The position numbers and the translations under genes are program-made. Of a stretch of DNA of 64,000 nucleotides, positions 54,725 through 63,851 are shown piece by piece. The DNA lies in assembly GCA_018268715.1 (NCBI GenBank), contig JAFDVZ010000025.1:1-64000 (forward strand), given 5' to 3'. This stretch comes from Acidobacteriota bacterium (GTDB lineage: Bacteria > Acidobacteriota > Terriglobia > Bryobacterales > Bryobacteraceae). Below the pieces are notes generated by a model. It was not told where the DNA came from. It made no database searches and was given only the letters and a program-made list of their open reading frames with translations. The stretch's first letter is position 1, and each line of letters starts with the position of its first letter.

Positions 54725-57265
54725 CTATTCCGAGCGCAGGGCTCGCATCGGATCGATGGAGGCGGCGCGGAGAGCGGGGATCATGGCCGCCACGAAGCCG
54801 CTGACCCCGAGCGCCGCGACGGCCGCTGTCAGGGCCAGCGGGTCCCAATGGCGTACGCCAAACAGTTGGGAGGCGATGAGTTTGCCGGCTCCGATCGACA
54901 GCGGAACGCCTAGCAGCAGGCCCAGGCCGACCATCCGGAAGGCGCCCTGGAGGACCAGCCGCAGCACGCCGCGGCGGTCCGCGCCCAGGGCCATCCGCAG
55001 GCCGATTTCGTTGGTCCGCTGCGCCACGGTGTAGGCGGTGACTCCGTAGAGTCCGACGGCGGCCAGCAGCAGCGCCACGACGCCGAACAGGCCGGCGAGG
55101 CTCGCCACCGCGCGCTGCTGGTCGAAGACGCGCTCGATCTGGTCCTGCATCGTGCGGACGTTGACGATGGTCAGGTTCGGGTCCACTTCCGCGAAGATGC
55201 GGCGGAGCATCGGCTCGAGCACGCCGGGCGCCATGCGGGTGCGCAGCATCACGGCGGCGATGTAGTGGGAGCGTGCGTCGATCTGCTGGAGCAGAGGGAC
55301 GTCGTAGGTGGTCCGCTGGGAGAGCGGCGCGAAGAACATCGGACGCACGGGCCGGGTGGGCTGCGTGTACTTGGCGTCCTTCACGACGCCCACGATGCGG
55401 TACTTGCGCGAGTTCGCGGGCAGGTCGATGCCGAAGTGCTTGTCGAGCGGGTCCTCGTTCGGAAAGAAGCGCTTCACGAACGCCTCGTTCACTACTGTGA
55501 TGTTTTCCGTGTTCACCGTGTCGGATGGCGCGATGCCGCGGCCTCGCAGAACGGGCTGCCCGACCGTTTCAAGGAATCCGGCGCTGACGCGATCCCACGA
55601 CGAGCCCGATTCGGAGTTCATCTTGGCGGGCGGATGGCCGTCGACGAAGATCAACTCACCCCAGTTGTCGGTGAGCGGGGCGTACATGCCGAGGCCGGCT
55701 CGCTGGATGCCCGGCGTTTGCGACAGGCGCTCCTGCAGGCCGCGGTAGACGGCGTCCAGTTTGTCGAGCGAGTAGGTGGAGGGCGGGGTGTTCACGCTGA
55801 CGTACACCAGGCCGTCGGGCTGGAAACCGAAGTCCTGGCGTTCGAGATTGCCGAGGCTGCGCGTCAGCATCGCGGAGCCCGCCACCAGCACCACCGACAG
55901 CGTGGCCTGCACCACGAGCAGCGCCTTGGTGGGGAGCGAGGAATGGTCGCGCGTGCTGCGGTTGGCGCCGCGCAACGCTTCCACCGGATCGCGGCGGGTG
56001 GCGAGCCAGGCGGGTCCAGCGCCGAAGATCACGCCGGTGGCGAGCGACACTCCGATGGCGAAGGCGAGCACCGGGAACGAGGGCGTCGTGCTGAAAGGCA
56101 GGTAGGCCGCGTTGCGAAAGGCAAGGTGCAGGATCAGCGTTTCGGCGGCGTAGGCGACCATCAGGCCAGCGGCGCCTCCGCCGACGGCGAGCAGGACGCT
56201 TTCGGTCAGCGATTGGCGGATCAGACGGCTGCGCGAGGCGCCGAGGGCGAGTTGAATGGACGTCTGCGTGCGGCGGGCCATGCCGCGCGCGATCAGCAGG
56301 TTCGCGACGTTGGCGCAGGCGATCAACAGCACCAGGCAGCAGACGACGAGCAGAAGTTGGAGGCTGCGGCCGTAGTCCTCGCGCATTTCTTCGACGCCGT
56401 TGCCGGCGGGGACGACGTCGATGCGCTGGTTGGGAAGCAGGCGGCGGATTTCGCCCATCCACTCCGGCGGGTAACCGCTGTCGTGTTCGAGCCATTGGCG
56501 AATGAAGGCGGTGAGGCGGGCGGACATGCCGTCCACCTTGGCGCCGGGTTTCAGGCGGCCGATGACGCGGAACCAGGCCGAGATCGACTGGTGGAGCGCC
56601 GAGTTGGCGCCGGCGAGCATGGGCTCCTGCTGGACGGGAATCCAGAAATCGGGCGGGTCCGAGCGCAGGGTCTCGCCGTAGAATCCGGGCGGGGCGACGC
56701 CGGCGATGGTGAATGGACGGCCTTCGATGAGGGGGCTGGAGCCGACGACGGAGGGGTCGCCGCCGAACTCCGACTGCCAGGCGCGGTAGCTCAGCACGAT
56801 GACGGGCGGGGCGGAGGGTCTGTCGTCATCGGCGCTGAAGACGCGGCCGGCGAAGGGGCGGATGCCGAAGGTGGAGAAGTAGTTGCCAGTGACGTATTCG
56901 CCGCGGAGGGGTTTGGCGACGCGGTCGGCCTTGGTGCGCAGGACGCTGTAGCGGTAGTTGGAGGATTGGAAGGCGGCGAGTTCTTCGAATTCGGGCAGGG
57001 CGTCGCGCAGGCGTTCGTAGAAGGGGAAGGAGTACATGCCCCAGTTGTTCTGGGGTCCGCCTTCCATGCAGCAATCGTTGCCGGAGCCGATGCGGTACAG
57101 CGTGGCGGGATCGGCGACGGGCAGAGAGCGCAGCATGACGTCGTGCATGAGGGAGAAGATGGCGGTGGTCCCGCCGATGCCGAGGGCCAGCGTCAATACT
57201 GCGGTGGCGGCGAATACGGGCGCGGAGCGGAACTGGCGCAGGGCATAGGCGATGTCTCGGAACAT
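54725..57265 (-). CDS. Acidobacterial duplicated orphan permease (MacB/FtsX-type)
   Basis: 846 residues, one polypeptide with two MacB-like periplasmic domains and two FtsX permease units (about 25-430 and 430-846). The start MFRDIAYALRQFRSAPVFAA and helix LTLALGIGGTTAIFSLM are typical of this phylum-specific family. Helix blocks such as LLIACANVANLLIARGMARR and VVALLLAAVGLYGVTAYTVA mark the permease units. No ATPase gene is adjacent, which is the rule for this orphan class. Its substrate and energy source are unknown. It probably arose by fusion of two permease genes. Confidence 0.92.
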   Translation of the reverse strand: MFRDIAYALRQFRSAPVFAATAVLTLALGIGGTTAIFSLMHDVMLRSLPVADPATLYRIGSGNDCCMEGGPQNNWGMYSFPFYERLRDALPEFEELAAFQSSNYRYSVLRTKADRVAKPLRGEYVTGNYFSTFGIRPFAGRVFSADDDRPSAPPVIVLSYRAWQSEFGGDPSVVGSSPLIEGRPFTIAGVAPPGFYGETLRSDPPDFWIPVQQEPMLAGANSALHQSISAWFRVIGRLKPGAKVDGMSARLTAFIRQWLEHDSGYPPEWMGEIRRLLPNQRIDVVPAGNGVEEMREDYGRSLQLLLVVCCLVLLIACANVANLLIARGMARRTQTSIQLALGASRSRLIRQSLTESVLLAVGGGAAGLMVAYAAETLILHLAFRNAAYLPFSTTPSFPVLAFAIGVSLATGVIFGAGPAWLATRRDPVEALRGANRSTRDHSSLPTKALLVVQATLSVVLVAGSAMLTRSLGNLERQDFGFQPDGLVYVSVNTPPSTYSLDKLDAVYRGLQERLSQTPGIQRAGLGMYAPLTDNWGELIFVDGHPPAKMNSESGSSWDRVSAGFLETVGQPVLRGRGIAPSDTVNTENITVVNEAFVKRFFPNEDPLDKHFGIDLPANSRKYRIVGVVKDAKYTQPTRPVRPMFFAPLSQRTTYDVPLLQQIDARSHYIAAVMLRTRMAPGVLEPMLRRIFAEVDPNLTIVNVRTMQDQIERVFDQQRAVASLAGLFGVVALLLAAVGLYGVTAYTVAQRTNEIGLRMALGADRRGVLRLVLQGAFRMVGLGLLLGVPLSIGAGKLIASQLFGVRHWDPLALTAAVAALGVSGFVAAMIPALRAASIDPMRALRSE

Positions 57266-57363
57266 GTTGGGCGGGGAGCCTCCTAAGGAGGGAATACGGG
57301 GTTGGAGGGGAAAGGTTCCCTGGGATGTTGTGGGCGGTCAGGCGGCGAAGCAGGGCGCATCGT

Positions 57364-57369
57364 AGAATT
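57364..57369 (+). promoter_or_regulatory. -10 box close to the AAA ATPase start
   Basis: TAGAAT lies 9 bases before the ATG at 57379, so the leader would be only a few bases. No clear -35 box at 17 bases. Confidence 0.35.
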
Positions 57370-57378
57370 AAGGGGCAG

Positions 57379-58485
57379 ATGCTGAAGCGCCTCTATGTTG
57401 ATAACTATAGATGCTTTGTGAACTTCGAGGTCCGATTCGGGCAGCACCAGTTGGTCCTCGGACTGAACGGCACAGGGAAATCGACGCTGTTGGATGTGCT
57501 CCGCTCCATTCGCGATCTCATCGCCGGAGACGTCCCGCCGGAGCGGCTGTTTCCGTCTGCCAGCCGGACGAGGTGGCAGACCCTCAGCCAGCAGTCTTTC
57601 GAACTCGATGCTGAGATCGACGGCGTCTCGTACCGCTTTATCGTAGGCGTTGACCAGTGGGGAGTTCCGGCGCGAACACGGGTTGTACGCGAGATCGTCT
57701 TGTGCGACGGGCGGCCCATCTTCGAATTCGAAGATGGGGAAGTCCACCTATATAACGATAGCTTTCAGAAGAAGGTCGCGTATCCTTTCGACTGGTTCCG
57801 CTCTGCGCTGGCTACCATTCAGCGCAGGCCGGAAAACACGCGCCTGATGCGGTTCAAGGACTGGCTCTCGAATTTGCATTGCCTGCACCTCGATCCCCGG
57901 CAGATCCCAGGGCATACCGACAGAGAGGACCCGCGGCCATCGGACGATATGTCGAATTTCGCGGCCTGGTACCGGCATCAGACTCAGGAGCGAGGCGACC
58001 GGGCCGGAGCGCTCCGGGAATCGCTGCGGCGAGTTATCCCAGGTTTCGAATCGCTGGATCTCCGTTCCGCCGGCGGTTCGGTTCGCAATGTGGTTGCGCG
58101 GTTCGGTGCGGCGGGCGACAACCGTGAATCCTATGACATCAACTTCAGCGAGTTGTCGGAAGGGCAGCAAGCGCTGATCTGTCTATACGCAATTCTCGAG
58201 TTTCTGGTCGAGAGGGGGAGTTGCCTGTTCCTTGATGAACCCGAGAACTTTGCCGCACTTGCCGAGATTCAGCCTTGGTTGATGTCGTTGGCGGACCGCC
58301 TTGAGGATACCGGCGGCCAGGCGATCCTGATCTCGCACCACCCGGAACTGATCGATTATCTCGCTGCCGAAGCGGGCATCGTTCTCGAACGCGCCGGCGC
58401 CGGTCCGGTTCGGTCGCGTCCGTTCCCTGCTGGCGACAGTCCACTCAGGGTCTCGGAGCAAGTGGCTCGCGGGTGGCCCAATTGA
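57379..58485 (+). CDS. AAA ATPase (SMC/OLD-like, AAA_15/21 type), first gene of a putative defence pair
   Basis: 368 residues from the ATG at 57379. Walker A is LGLNGTGKST (about residues 28-37), the ABC-like signature LSEGQQAL, Walker B CLFLDEPEN and an H-loop His in LISHHPEL. The start LKRLYVDNYRCFVNFEVRFG is typical of OLD, RecF and PARIS AriA-type ATPases. It overlaps the TOPRIM-like gene by four bases. The start of the gene is more AT-rich than neighbours, a hint of transfer. Function as a phage sensor/defence ATPase is inferred from the pairing, not shown. Confidence 0.85.
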   Translation: MLKRLYVDNYRCFVNFEVRFGQHQLVLGLNGTGKSTLLDVLRSIRDLIAGDVPPERLFPSASRTRWQTLSQQSFELDAEIDGVSYRFIVGVDQWGVPARTRVVREIVLCDGRPIFEFEDGEVHLYNDSFQKKVAYPFDWFRSALATIQRRPENTRLMRFKDWLSNLHCLHLDPRQIPGHTDREDPRPSDDMSNFAAWYRHQTQERGDRAGALRESLRRVIPGFESLDLRSAGGSVRNVVARFGAAGDNRESYDINFSELSEGQQALICLYAILEFLVERGSCLFLDEPENFAALAEIQPWLMSLADRLEDTGGQAILISHHPELIDYLAAEAGIVLERAGAGPVRSRPFPAGDSPLRVSEQVARGWPN

Positions 58486-59036
58486 TCCCGAGGATCGCCA
58501 CGCTGGTCCTGCTGGTCGAAGACATCCGGCAGGAGAGTCTGCTGCGGCGGTTCCTGAACCGGCTCGGGCTCGATATTCGAAACATCCGCGTGAGCCGGAC
58601 TCCGCGGTGTTTTGGGGCAGGGGAGCAGTATGTGCGTGAACAATACGCCGCCGAGGTGCGTGAACTGCGAGGGCGGGCGGCAAACGCGCGTGCTCTCCTG
58701 ATTGCATGCATCGACGCGGACACAAGGGAAGTCCGGGCGCGGAGGGATCAGTTCGCAGAGGCGTTGCGCGCCGATAACCAGAATCCTCGCGGCGGCCGCG
58801 AACCGGTACTCAACCTTATAGCGAAGCGGAACATCGAGACGTGGATCCTCTGTCTGAACAACGTGGCTGTCGATGAGCTATCAGACTACCGGAAGGACAG
58901 CCGAGTCACGTCTCAGACGGTCAAGAGGGCAGTTGAGTCGCTCTACGACTGGACTCGGCCGAACGCCAAGATTCCGCCGTCATGTGTACCCTCCCTGCTG
59001 GAATCCGTTCCTGAGTTCTTGAGAATACCTGGATAA
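58482..59036 (+). CDS. TOPRIM-like protein (DUF4276/DUF4435-like) paired with the AAA ATPase
   Basis: 184 residues from the TTG at 58482 (TTGA overlap with the ATPase stop); a GTG at 58473 adds three residues. The TOPRIM signature is the acidic pair in VLLVEDIRQES (Glu 13, Asp 14) and DxD in IACIDADT (78 and 80), with a further Glu in AKRNIETWIL. These would bind Mg2+ for nuclease activity. The C-terminal half has YDWTRPNAKIPPSCVPSL. The coupled ATPase-plus-TOPRIM layout is that of PARIS, OLD/Gabija-type defence. The exact family is not certain. Confidence 0.7.
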   Translation: MIPRIATLVLLVEDIRQESLLRRFLNRLGLDIRNIRVSRTPRCFGAGEQYVREQYAAEVRELRGRAANARALLIACIDADTREVRARRDQFAEALRADNQNPRGGREPVLNLIAKRNIETWILCLNNVAVDELSDYRKDSRVTSQTVKRAVESLYDWTRPNAKIPPSCVPSLLESVPEFLRIPG

Positions 59037-59040
59037 GAAG

Positions 59041-59412
59041 ATGCAAGTCATCAACCTCGCCGCCCAATTCGCCCGGTTTTCCGATCACTGGAGCCCACGT
59101 ATCGCCGGCGAACTCAACGGCCAGCACGTGAAACTCGTCAAGGCGCTCGGCGAGTTCGACTGGCACCATCACTCCGATGAGGACGAGTTATTCCTGGTCG
59201 TGAAAGGCTCGTTCCGAATGGACTACAGGGAAAACGGCGAGGAAAAGGCGAAGACTGTCGAGGAAGGGGAATTCGTCATCGTGCCGCGAGGGATCGAACA
59301 CCGGCCCGTGGCGGCGGAAGAGGTCCATATCCTGCTGTTCGAACCCGCCGGAACACTCAATACCGGCAACGTCCGCACCAGCAAAACCAAAGAGAATCCG
59401 GAGCGCTTGTAA
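59041..59412 (+). CDS. Cupin-domain protein
   Basis: 123 residues forming one small beta-barrel cupin. Metal ligands would be the His residues of WHHHSDEDELFLVV (motif 1, about residues 41-54) with the Glu that follows, and His in VPRGIEHRPVA (motif 2). No partner domain. Bacterial single-cupin proteins include isomerases, dioxygenases and sensors; the role is unknown. The ATG is 4 bp after the TOPRIM gene stop, so it might be co-transcribed with the ATPase-TOPRIM pair. Confidence 0.85.
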   Translation: MQVINLAAQFARFSDHWSPRIAGELNGQHVKLVKALGEFDWHHHSDEDELFLVVKGSFRMDYRENGEEKAKTVEEGEFVIVPRGIEHRPVAAEEVHILLFEPAGTLNTGNVRTSKTKENPERL

Positions 59413-59419
59413 CTCCGGA

Positions 59420-59953
59420 TCAGTCGCCGAAAAACAGATACTTCCGCCACTGGTCGTCGCCCTTGCCGAGCAATCGCATCAGGTGGCGGCTGGTGTGCAG
59501 ATTGAACGGTCGAGGCATCTTGGCCAGACGCATCCCCGCCTCCTCCGGCGTACGGTTGCCCTTGCGGTTATTGCAATTGTGACAACACGCCACCAGGTTC
59601 TCCCACGTGGTTTCGCCCGCGCGCGAACGCGGCATCACGTGGTCGAGCGTCAACTCGTTCGACGGCAGCACCTTGTGGCAGTACTGACAGGTGTAACGGT
59701 CGCGCATCAGAATGTTCTTGCGCGACAGCGCACGCGTTTGATGCGGGATCCGCCGGTATTCAAGCAGGCGAATCACCGATGGCACGCGCATGGCCTGGCG
59801 CGGCGAATGCAAGTGCGAGGAGCCGTGCTCCTCAGGCGATGCGACTCCTTTCAGAATCAGCACCAGCGCCCTGCGCGCCGCGCAGATGTTAATGGGTTCG
59901 AAACTCGCGTTCAATACGAGTACCGGCTTATGCAGTCGATCCAGACTGGGCAT
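59420..59953 (-). CDS. HNH endonuclease family protein
   Basis: 177 residues from the ATG at 59953; a longer start at 59983 is possible. The HNH finger is clear: zinc Cys pairs in YTCQYCHK and CCHNCNNRKG, with catalytic DHV in LTLDHVMPRSR. The N-terminal part (VLVLNASFEPINIC) is typical of a widespread standalone HNH group in acidobacteria, cyanobacteria and actinobacteria. It may act in DNA processing or defence, but no target is known. It overlaps the end of the comF-like gene upstream by 26 bp on the same strand. Confidence 0.88.
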   Translation of the reverse strand: MPSLDRLHKPVLVLNASFEPINICAARRALVLILKGVASPEEHGSSHLHSPRQAMRVPSVIRLLEYRRIPHQTRALSRKNILMRDRYTCQYCHKVLPSNELTLDHVMPRSRAGETTWENLVACCHNCNNRKGNRTPEEAGMRLAKMPRPFNLHTSRHLMRLLGKGDDQWRKYLFFGD

Positions 59954-60716
59954 CAAGAACACCCCCGAGCGGTGAGGTCTCAAAACGGTCAGGTCCCGGC
60001 CCGGTCACGTCCACCATGCGACGGTCAGCCCGGGCTACTGTAATTACCGCGACGTAAGCCGCGCCGGCGCGCTTCAAGGCGCGGGCGCACGCGGCGGCGG
60101 TGGAGCCGGTGGTGAGTACATCGTCCACCAGCAAAATGCGCTTTCCCCGAATCCGGTCCGCGTTGCGTACTTTGAACGCGCCGGACATATTCTTACGACG
60201 TTGCGCGCCGGTCAAACCCGCCTGGGGCGGAGTCGCCTTCCGGCGGCGCACTGCGTTCAGCTTGGCGAAGCCCAACCGCGCGGCCAGCACATCGGCCAGC
60301 AGTTCGGCCTGATTGAACCCGCGCGACCAGCGGCGGCGCCAGTGCATCGGCATGGGAACCACCAGGTCGAACGCCTTCTCGCGCGGAAGCGCCGAAGCGA
60401 GCAGCATGCCCAACGGCCGCGCCAGCGTCGGCGTCCCTCCGTACTTGAATAGCTGAATCAACTTACGCAGCTCGCCTTCGTACGATCCAAACGCGAAGGC
60501 GGCGTCGAAGCCGGTCAAGCCGCGGCGGCACAGTCCGCAACGGCCCTCATCGTCCAACGGATGACGGTTGACAAACGGCGCGTGACAGTTGACGCAGGCG
60601 TATTCAGAGGCGAGGGGCCGAGGGGCGGCGAGGCAACGCGGGCAGACGGGAACGCGGGAGACGCCTGAGAGCGGAGCGTCGCAAATGCGACAGTTATCGG
60701 GGAAGACCAGACCCAA
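59928..60716 (-). CDS. comF: ComF family protein
   Basis: 262 residues. N-terminal zinc-binding Cys (CRICDAPLSG, CPRCLAAPRP, CVNCHAPF, CGLCRRGL) is followed by a phosphoribosyltransferase domain with the PRPP loop ILLVDDVLTTGSTAAAC. ComF/GntX proteins take part in natural transformation in some bacteria; enzymatic substrates are not established. The frame starts at TTG 60716, with no good RBS, so the true N-terminus is uncertain. Confidence 0.88.
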   Translation of the reverse strand: MGLVFPDNCRICDAPLSGVSRVPVCPRCLAAPRPLASEYACVNCHAPFVNRHPLDDEGRCGLCRRGLTGFDAAFAFGSYEGELRKLIQLFKYGGTPTLARPLGMLLASALPREKAFDLVVPMPMHWRRRWSRGFNQAELLADVLAARLGFAKLNAVRRRKATPPQAGLTGAQRRKNMSGAFKVRNADRIRGKRILLVDDVLTTGSTAAACARALKRAGAAYVAVITVARADRRMVDVTGPGPDRFETSPLGGVLDAQSGSTA

Positions 60717-60928
60717 AAGGGCCGCAGTAGTCCGCTCGACGGCTAACCTGACGAAAGCCGAGACACTGCTGAGTGGCCCTTGCTGGAACCGGGGACTAGG
60801 GAAGATTCACCTCCGGCCTAAGTTCTAGTTTACTACGCCGGAGACAGTCGCACCCGTTCCGCGCGGCAGGCTCTGTTGCGGATTCGTTTAGGATAAGGAT
60901 GGCGGAGTCCGAAATCGGGAGGGCGAGT

Positions 60929-62998
60929 ATGCGGATCCTTGTTGCTCTGTTTGCGCCGGTTCTGATGTTCGCGGCCGGGCCGCCACAGCAACCCCCGCCG
61001 CAAACCGTGTTCCGCGCCGGCGCCGGAGAGGTGCTGGCCGACGTCGTGGTGCGGGACAAGAAGGGCAAGCTGGTCCGGAACCTCGAAGCCGGCGACATCC
61101 ACGTCTTCGAGAACGGGGTGGAGCAGAAGGTGACCTCGTTCCGCCAGGTCCGCTCGCCGGGCGCGATGCGCGAGGACAAAGAGGTCACCGTTCAGCAGGG
61201 GCGCGGCGACGCGCTGGCCGTCCAGCGCCAGATCCGGCTGGTGTCGCTGGTGTTCAAGGGCATGGGCAGCGAGGGTCGCTACAACGCCCGCCAGGCGGCG
61301 CTCGACTTCCTCGACGCCGACTACGGACCGAACGCCTACTACGCGGTGTTCTACATCAACCGCGTGTTCCGGCCGGTGCTGGCCTACACGAACGATCGCG
61401 AGCGCATCAAGACGGCGATCCAGCAGGTGACCGGATGGGTGAAGGCGCCCGTGGCGGGACCTCGCGACATCGGCGCGCCACCGCCGGTGGGCGGTGGCGG
61501 TTCCAGGGGGCCCGATTTCGCCGGGGCGATGGCCGCCATGGAGGACTTCAACGCCCGCATGGACCTCAACATGTTCGGCGCGATCGACATCTTCAGCCTG
61601 TGGGGCGTCATCGCCGAACTGGGCCGTCTTCCGGGCCGCAAGTCGGTGCTGTACTTTTCAGAGGGCATCGCGTTGCCCATCGATTACCGCGCTCAATATC
61701 TGTCCATGATCAGCGCCGCCAACCTCGCCAACGTCACGGTGTACTCGATCGATGCCCGGGGACTGTTCGCGGCGAGCGACATGATGCGGCCCCGGGCGAA
61801 CCTGGCGGCCGCTACCGTGGCCACGCAGGACGTCACCACGCACGCGGCCGACACCCCCGGTTCGGGCGGATTCGGGAGCACCGAATTGGCCATGGACCGG
61901 GCGCTCCAGTCGATCTACGACAACCCGCAGCAGAACCTGTTCGACCTGGCCGAGAAGACCGGTGGATTCCTGATCGCTAACCGGAACGATTTCCGCAAGC
62001 CAATGCAGCAGCTCGCCGACGACTTCAACACCTACTACGAGGTCACCTACCGGCCATCGGATACGAACTACGACGGCCGGTTCCGCGCCATCGAGGTGAA
62101 GGTGAACCAGCCGAACGTGAAGGTGCAAGCGCGCGACGGCTACTTCGCGCTGCCCCCGATGGAGGGACAGGCGGTGTTCCCCTTCGAGGTCCCGTTGCTG
62201 CACGCGCTCGACCGGAGGGAACTGGCGCGGGACCTGTCGTTCCGCTCGCGAGTGCTGTTGTACCGTGGCGGCGCCGGCGAGCGGCGGGGCGTCCTGGTGT
62301 TCGACATGCCGCTGGGCCAGACGGCGTTCGCCAAGGAAGAGAAGGGCGTCAAGGCGAGGAACTACACCTCGTTTCTGGCGCTTATTAAGGATGCGAACGG
62401 GCGTGTGGCGGCGAAGTTGTCGCGCGATCTTCCGGTGGAGGTTCCGGTCGACCGTGTGGCGGCGTTCCGCGAGGGGCGCTCCATCGTCACGCGGCCGGTG
62501 GCTCTCGCGCCGGGGCGGTACACGCTGGAGACCGCCGTATCCGACAACCTCGCCGGGAAGGTGGCGGCGCGAAGGTCGGTGCTGATCGTTCCGGCGGACC
62601 GCTCCGGGCCCTCGATCAGCGACGTCGCGCTGGTGCGGCGGGTGGATCCGGCTGGCGATGTGACCGAGCGCGAGGATCCGCTGAGTCTGGCCGCCGGACG
62701 CGTCATCCCCACCCTTGAGGAGAAGTTCCGCGCCGGCAAGGGCGGACAACTGGCAGTATTCGCGATGCTCTATCCCGACCCGTCGGGCCCGCCGCCCGCA
62801 CTATTCGTCGATCTGCTGGCCGACGGTAAGGTGGCCCGGCGCGAACAGCCCGCCATGCCGAAGCCGGGCGAGGGCGGAGTTCCGCTAATTGCCCGTATCC
62901 CGACCGAATCGCTGCCGGCGGGCGTCTACGAACTCAGGGTTGCGATGGTGCAGGGCGCGCAGGGCGACAAGCGCAGCATCGCCATCGAGATCGAGTGA
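60929..62998 (+). CDS. VWFA-related acidobacterial domain protein
   Basis: 689 residues from the ATG at 60929, with GGAGG about seven bases upstream. A signal peptide (MRILVALFAPVLMFAAG) precedes a family-specific VWA-like domain (VLADVVVRDKKGKLVRNLEA, HVFENGVEQKVTSF, GRKSVLYFSEGIALP, YFNTYYEVTYRP-like end). The MIDAS-like DxSxS motif of true VWA domains is not seen clearly. The C-terminal third is beta-rich (RARNYTSFLALIKDANGRV; LPAGVYELRVAM). The family is abundant in acidobacteria, and the role is unknown but is likely at the surface or in the periplasm. Confidence 0.9.
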   Translation: MRILVALFAPVLMFAAGPPQQPPPQTVFRAGAGEVLADVVVRDKKGKLVRNLEAGDIHVFENGVEQKVTSFRQVRSPGAMREDKEVTVQQGRGDALAVQRQIRLVSLVFKGMGSEGRYNARQAALDFLDADYGPNAYYAVFYINRVFRPVLAYTNDRERIKTAIQQVTGWVKAPVAGPRDIGAPPPVGGGGSRGPDFAGAMAAMEDFNARMDLNMFGAIDIFSLWGVIAELGRLPGRKSVLYFSEGIALPIDYRAQYLSMISAANLANVTVYSIDARGLFAASDMMRPRANLAAATVATQDVTTHAADTPGSGGFGSTELAMDRALQSIYDNPQQNLFDLAEKTGGFLIANRNDFRKPMQQLADDFNTYYEVTYRPSDTNYDGRFRAIEVKVNQPNVKVQARDGYFALPPMEGQAVFPFEVPLLHALDRRELARDLSFRSRVLLYRGGAGERRGVLVFDMPLGQTAFAKEEKGVKARNYTSFLALIKDANGRVAAKLSRDLPVEVPVDRVAAFREGRSIVTRPVALAPGRYTLETAVSDNLAGKVAARRSVLIVPADRSGPSISDVALVRRVDPAGDVTEREDPLSLAAGRVIPTLEEKFRAGKGGQLAVFAMLYPDPSGPPPALFVDLLADGKVARREQPAMPKPGEGGVPLIARIPTESLPAGVYELRVAMVQGAQGDKRSIAIEIE

Positions 62999-63004
62999 CG
63001 CCCG

Positions 63005-63406
63005 TCAGGCCGCGGCGAAAACCCTGAGCATCTCCGAGTGCGCCAGCACCACGCCCGGGTCGCGCTGCATGGCCTCGTAGTAGCGCCTGCCGAATCGCGA
63101 GCCGTGCTCGGACGGGGTCACCAGTTCGCGGGATTGCTTCAGGAGCTTCTCGCCCTCGTCGGTGGACAGCGGATTCTTCTTGTCCTCCATGCGCTCATCG
63201 ATCAGCACCACCAACTGCGACAGTTCGCGCAGCCATTCGAAGTGCGGATCCTCGAGCAACAGGCGCAGGAAGTGCGAAGGCGACGTGATGCGGGCGATGT
63301 CGCGCTCGTAGATCTCGCGTTCGGATTCGAGCAGGCGCTTGTGCAGTTCGAGAAGCCCGTTGCGGACCGTGGCGAGTCGCTGGCGAACCGGGTCGTTTAC
63401 GTCCAC
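63005..63406 (-). CDS. Conserved hypothetical helical protein
   Basis: 133 residues from the GTG at 63406 (VDVNDPVRQ). A longer frame runs upstream past the PadR promoter and is not used. It is helix-rich: LLELHKRLLESEREIYERDI, SPSHFLRLLLEDPHFEWL, RELSQLVVLIDERMEDKK. No motif of a known enzyme; likely cytoplasmic. Similar short helical proteins occur widely in acidobacteria. The convergent VWFA gene stop is 6 bp away. Confidence 0.72.
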   Translation of the reverse strand: MDVNDPVRQRLATVRNGLLELHKRLLESEREIYERDIARITSPSHFLRLLLEDPHFEWLRELSQLVVLIDERMEDKKNPLSTDEGEKLLKQSRELVTPSEHGSRFGRRYYEAMQRDPGVVLAHSEMLRVFAAA

Positions 63407-63446
63407 GCAGCTATGGTAGCGCGCGAGCGCGGACGCCTCACAAGGA

Positions 63447-63480
63447 TCTAGACAATCGACCCCCATGGCAGTAGACTGTC
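63447..63480. promoter_or_regulatory. Candidate PadR operator
   Basis: A perfect 11-base palindrome TAGAC-T-GTCTA (63470-63480) with a second half-site TAGACA (63447-63452) 23 bases upstream, just before the PadR ATG at 63488. Confidence 0.5.
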
Positions 63481-63487
63481 TATAGCC

Positions 63488-63838
63488 ATGGCCGCCAAGC
63501 CGAAACGCGTCGAATTCCTCCAGGGCACCCTGGACATGCTGGTGCTGCAAACGTTGCGCTGGGGGCCGAAGCACGGCTACGGGATCGCCCAGGCCATCCG
63601 CGACGGGTCGTCCAGCGCCTTCCAGGTGGAGGCCGGATCGCTGTACCCGGCGCTGCACCGCCTGGAAAAGCAGGGCTGGATCAGGGCCGAGTGGAAGCTG
63701 TCGGAGAACAAGCAGCGGGCCCGCTACTACCGCCTGACGGCCGACGGCAAGAAGCAACTCGCCGTCGAGCAGACGCAGTGGGAGCGGTTTGTCGGCGCCG
63801 TGTCAGCGCTGATGCGGCCGCGCGACAACGAGGCGTAA
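63488..63838 (+). CDS. PadR-family transcriptional regulator
   Basis: 116 residues with the PadR winged helix (FLQGTLDMLVLQTLRWGPKH, GYGIAQAIRD, VEAGSLYPALHRLEKQGWIR, ARYYRLTADGKKQL). In acidobacteria PadR genes often stand next to ABC transporters or orphan permeases. Here the next gene is an ABC ATPase, 13 bp downstream. It probably represses its own operon through the palindrome at 63470-63480. Ligand unknown. Confidence 0.93.
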   Translation: MAAKPKRVEFLQGTLDMLVLQTLRWGPKHGYGIAQAIRDGSSSAFQVEAGSLYPALHRLEKQGWIRAEWKLSENKQRARYYRLTADGKKQLAVEQTQWERFVGAVSALMRPRDNEA

Positions 63839-63851
63839 CGGGAGGACTGTC

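Noticed and set aside
55265..57286. 673-codon plus-strand frame opposite the orphan permease
   Set aside because: Gly/Val/Ala-rich shadow without family motifs.
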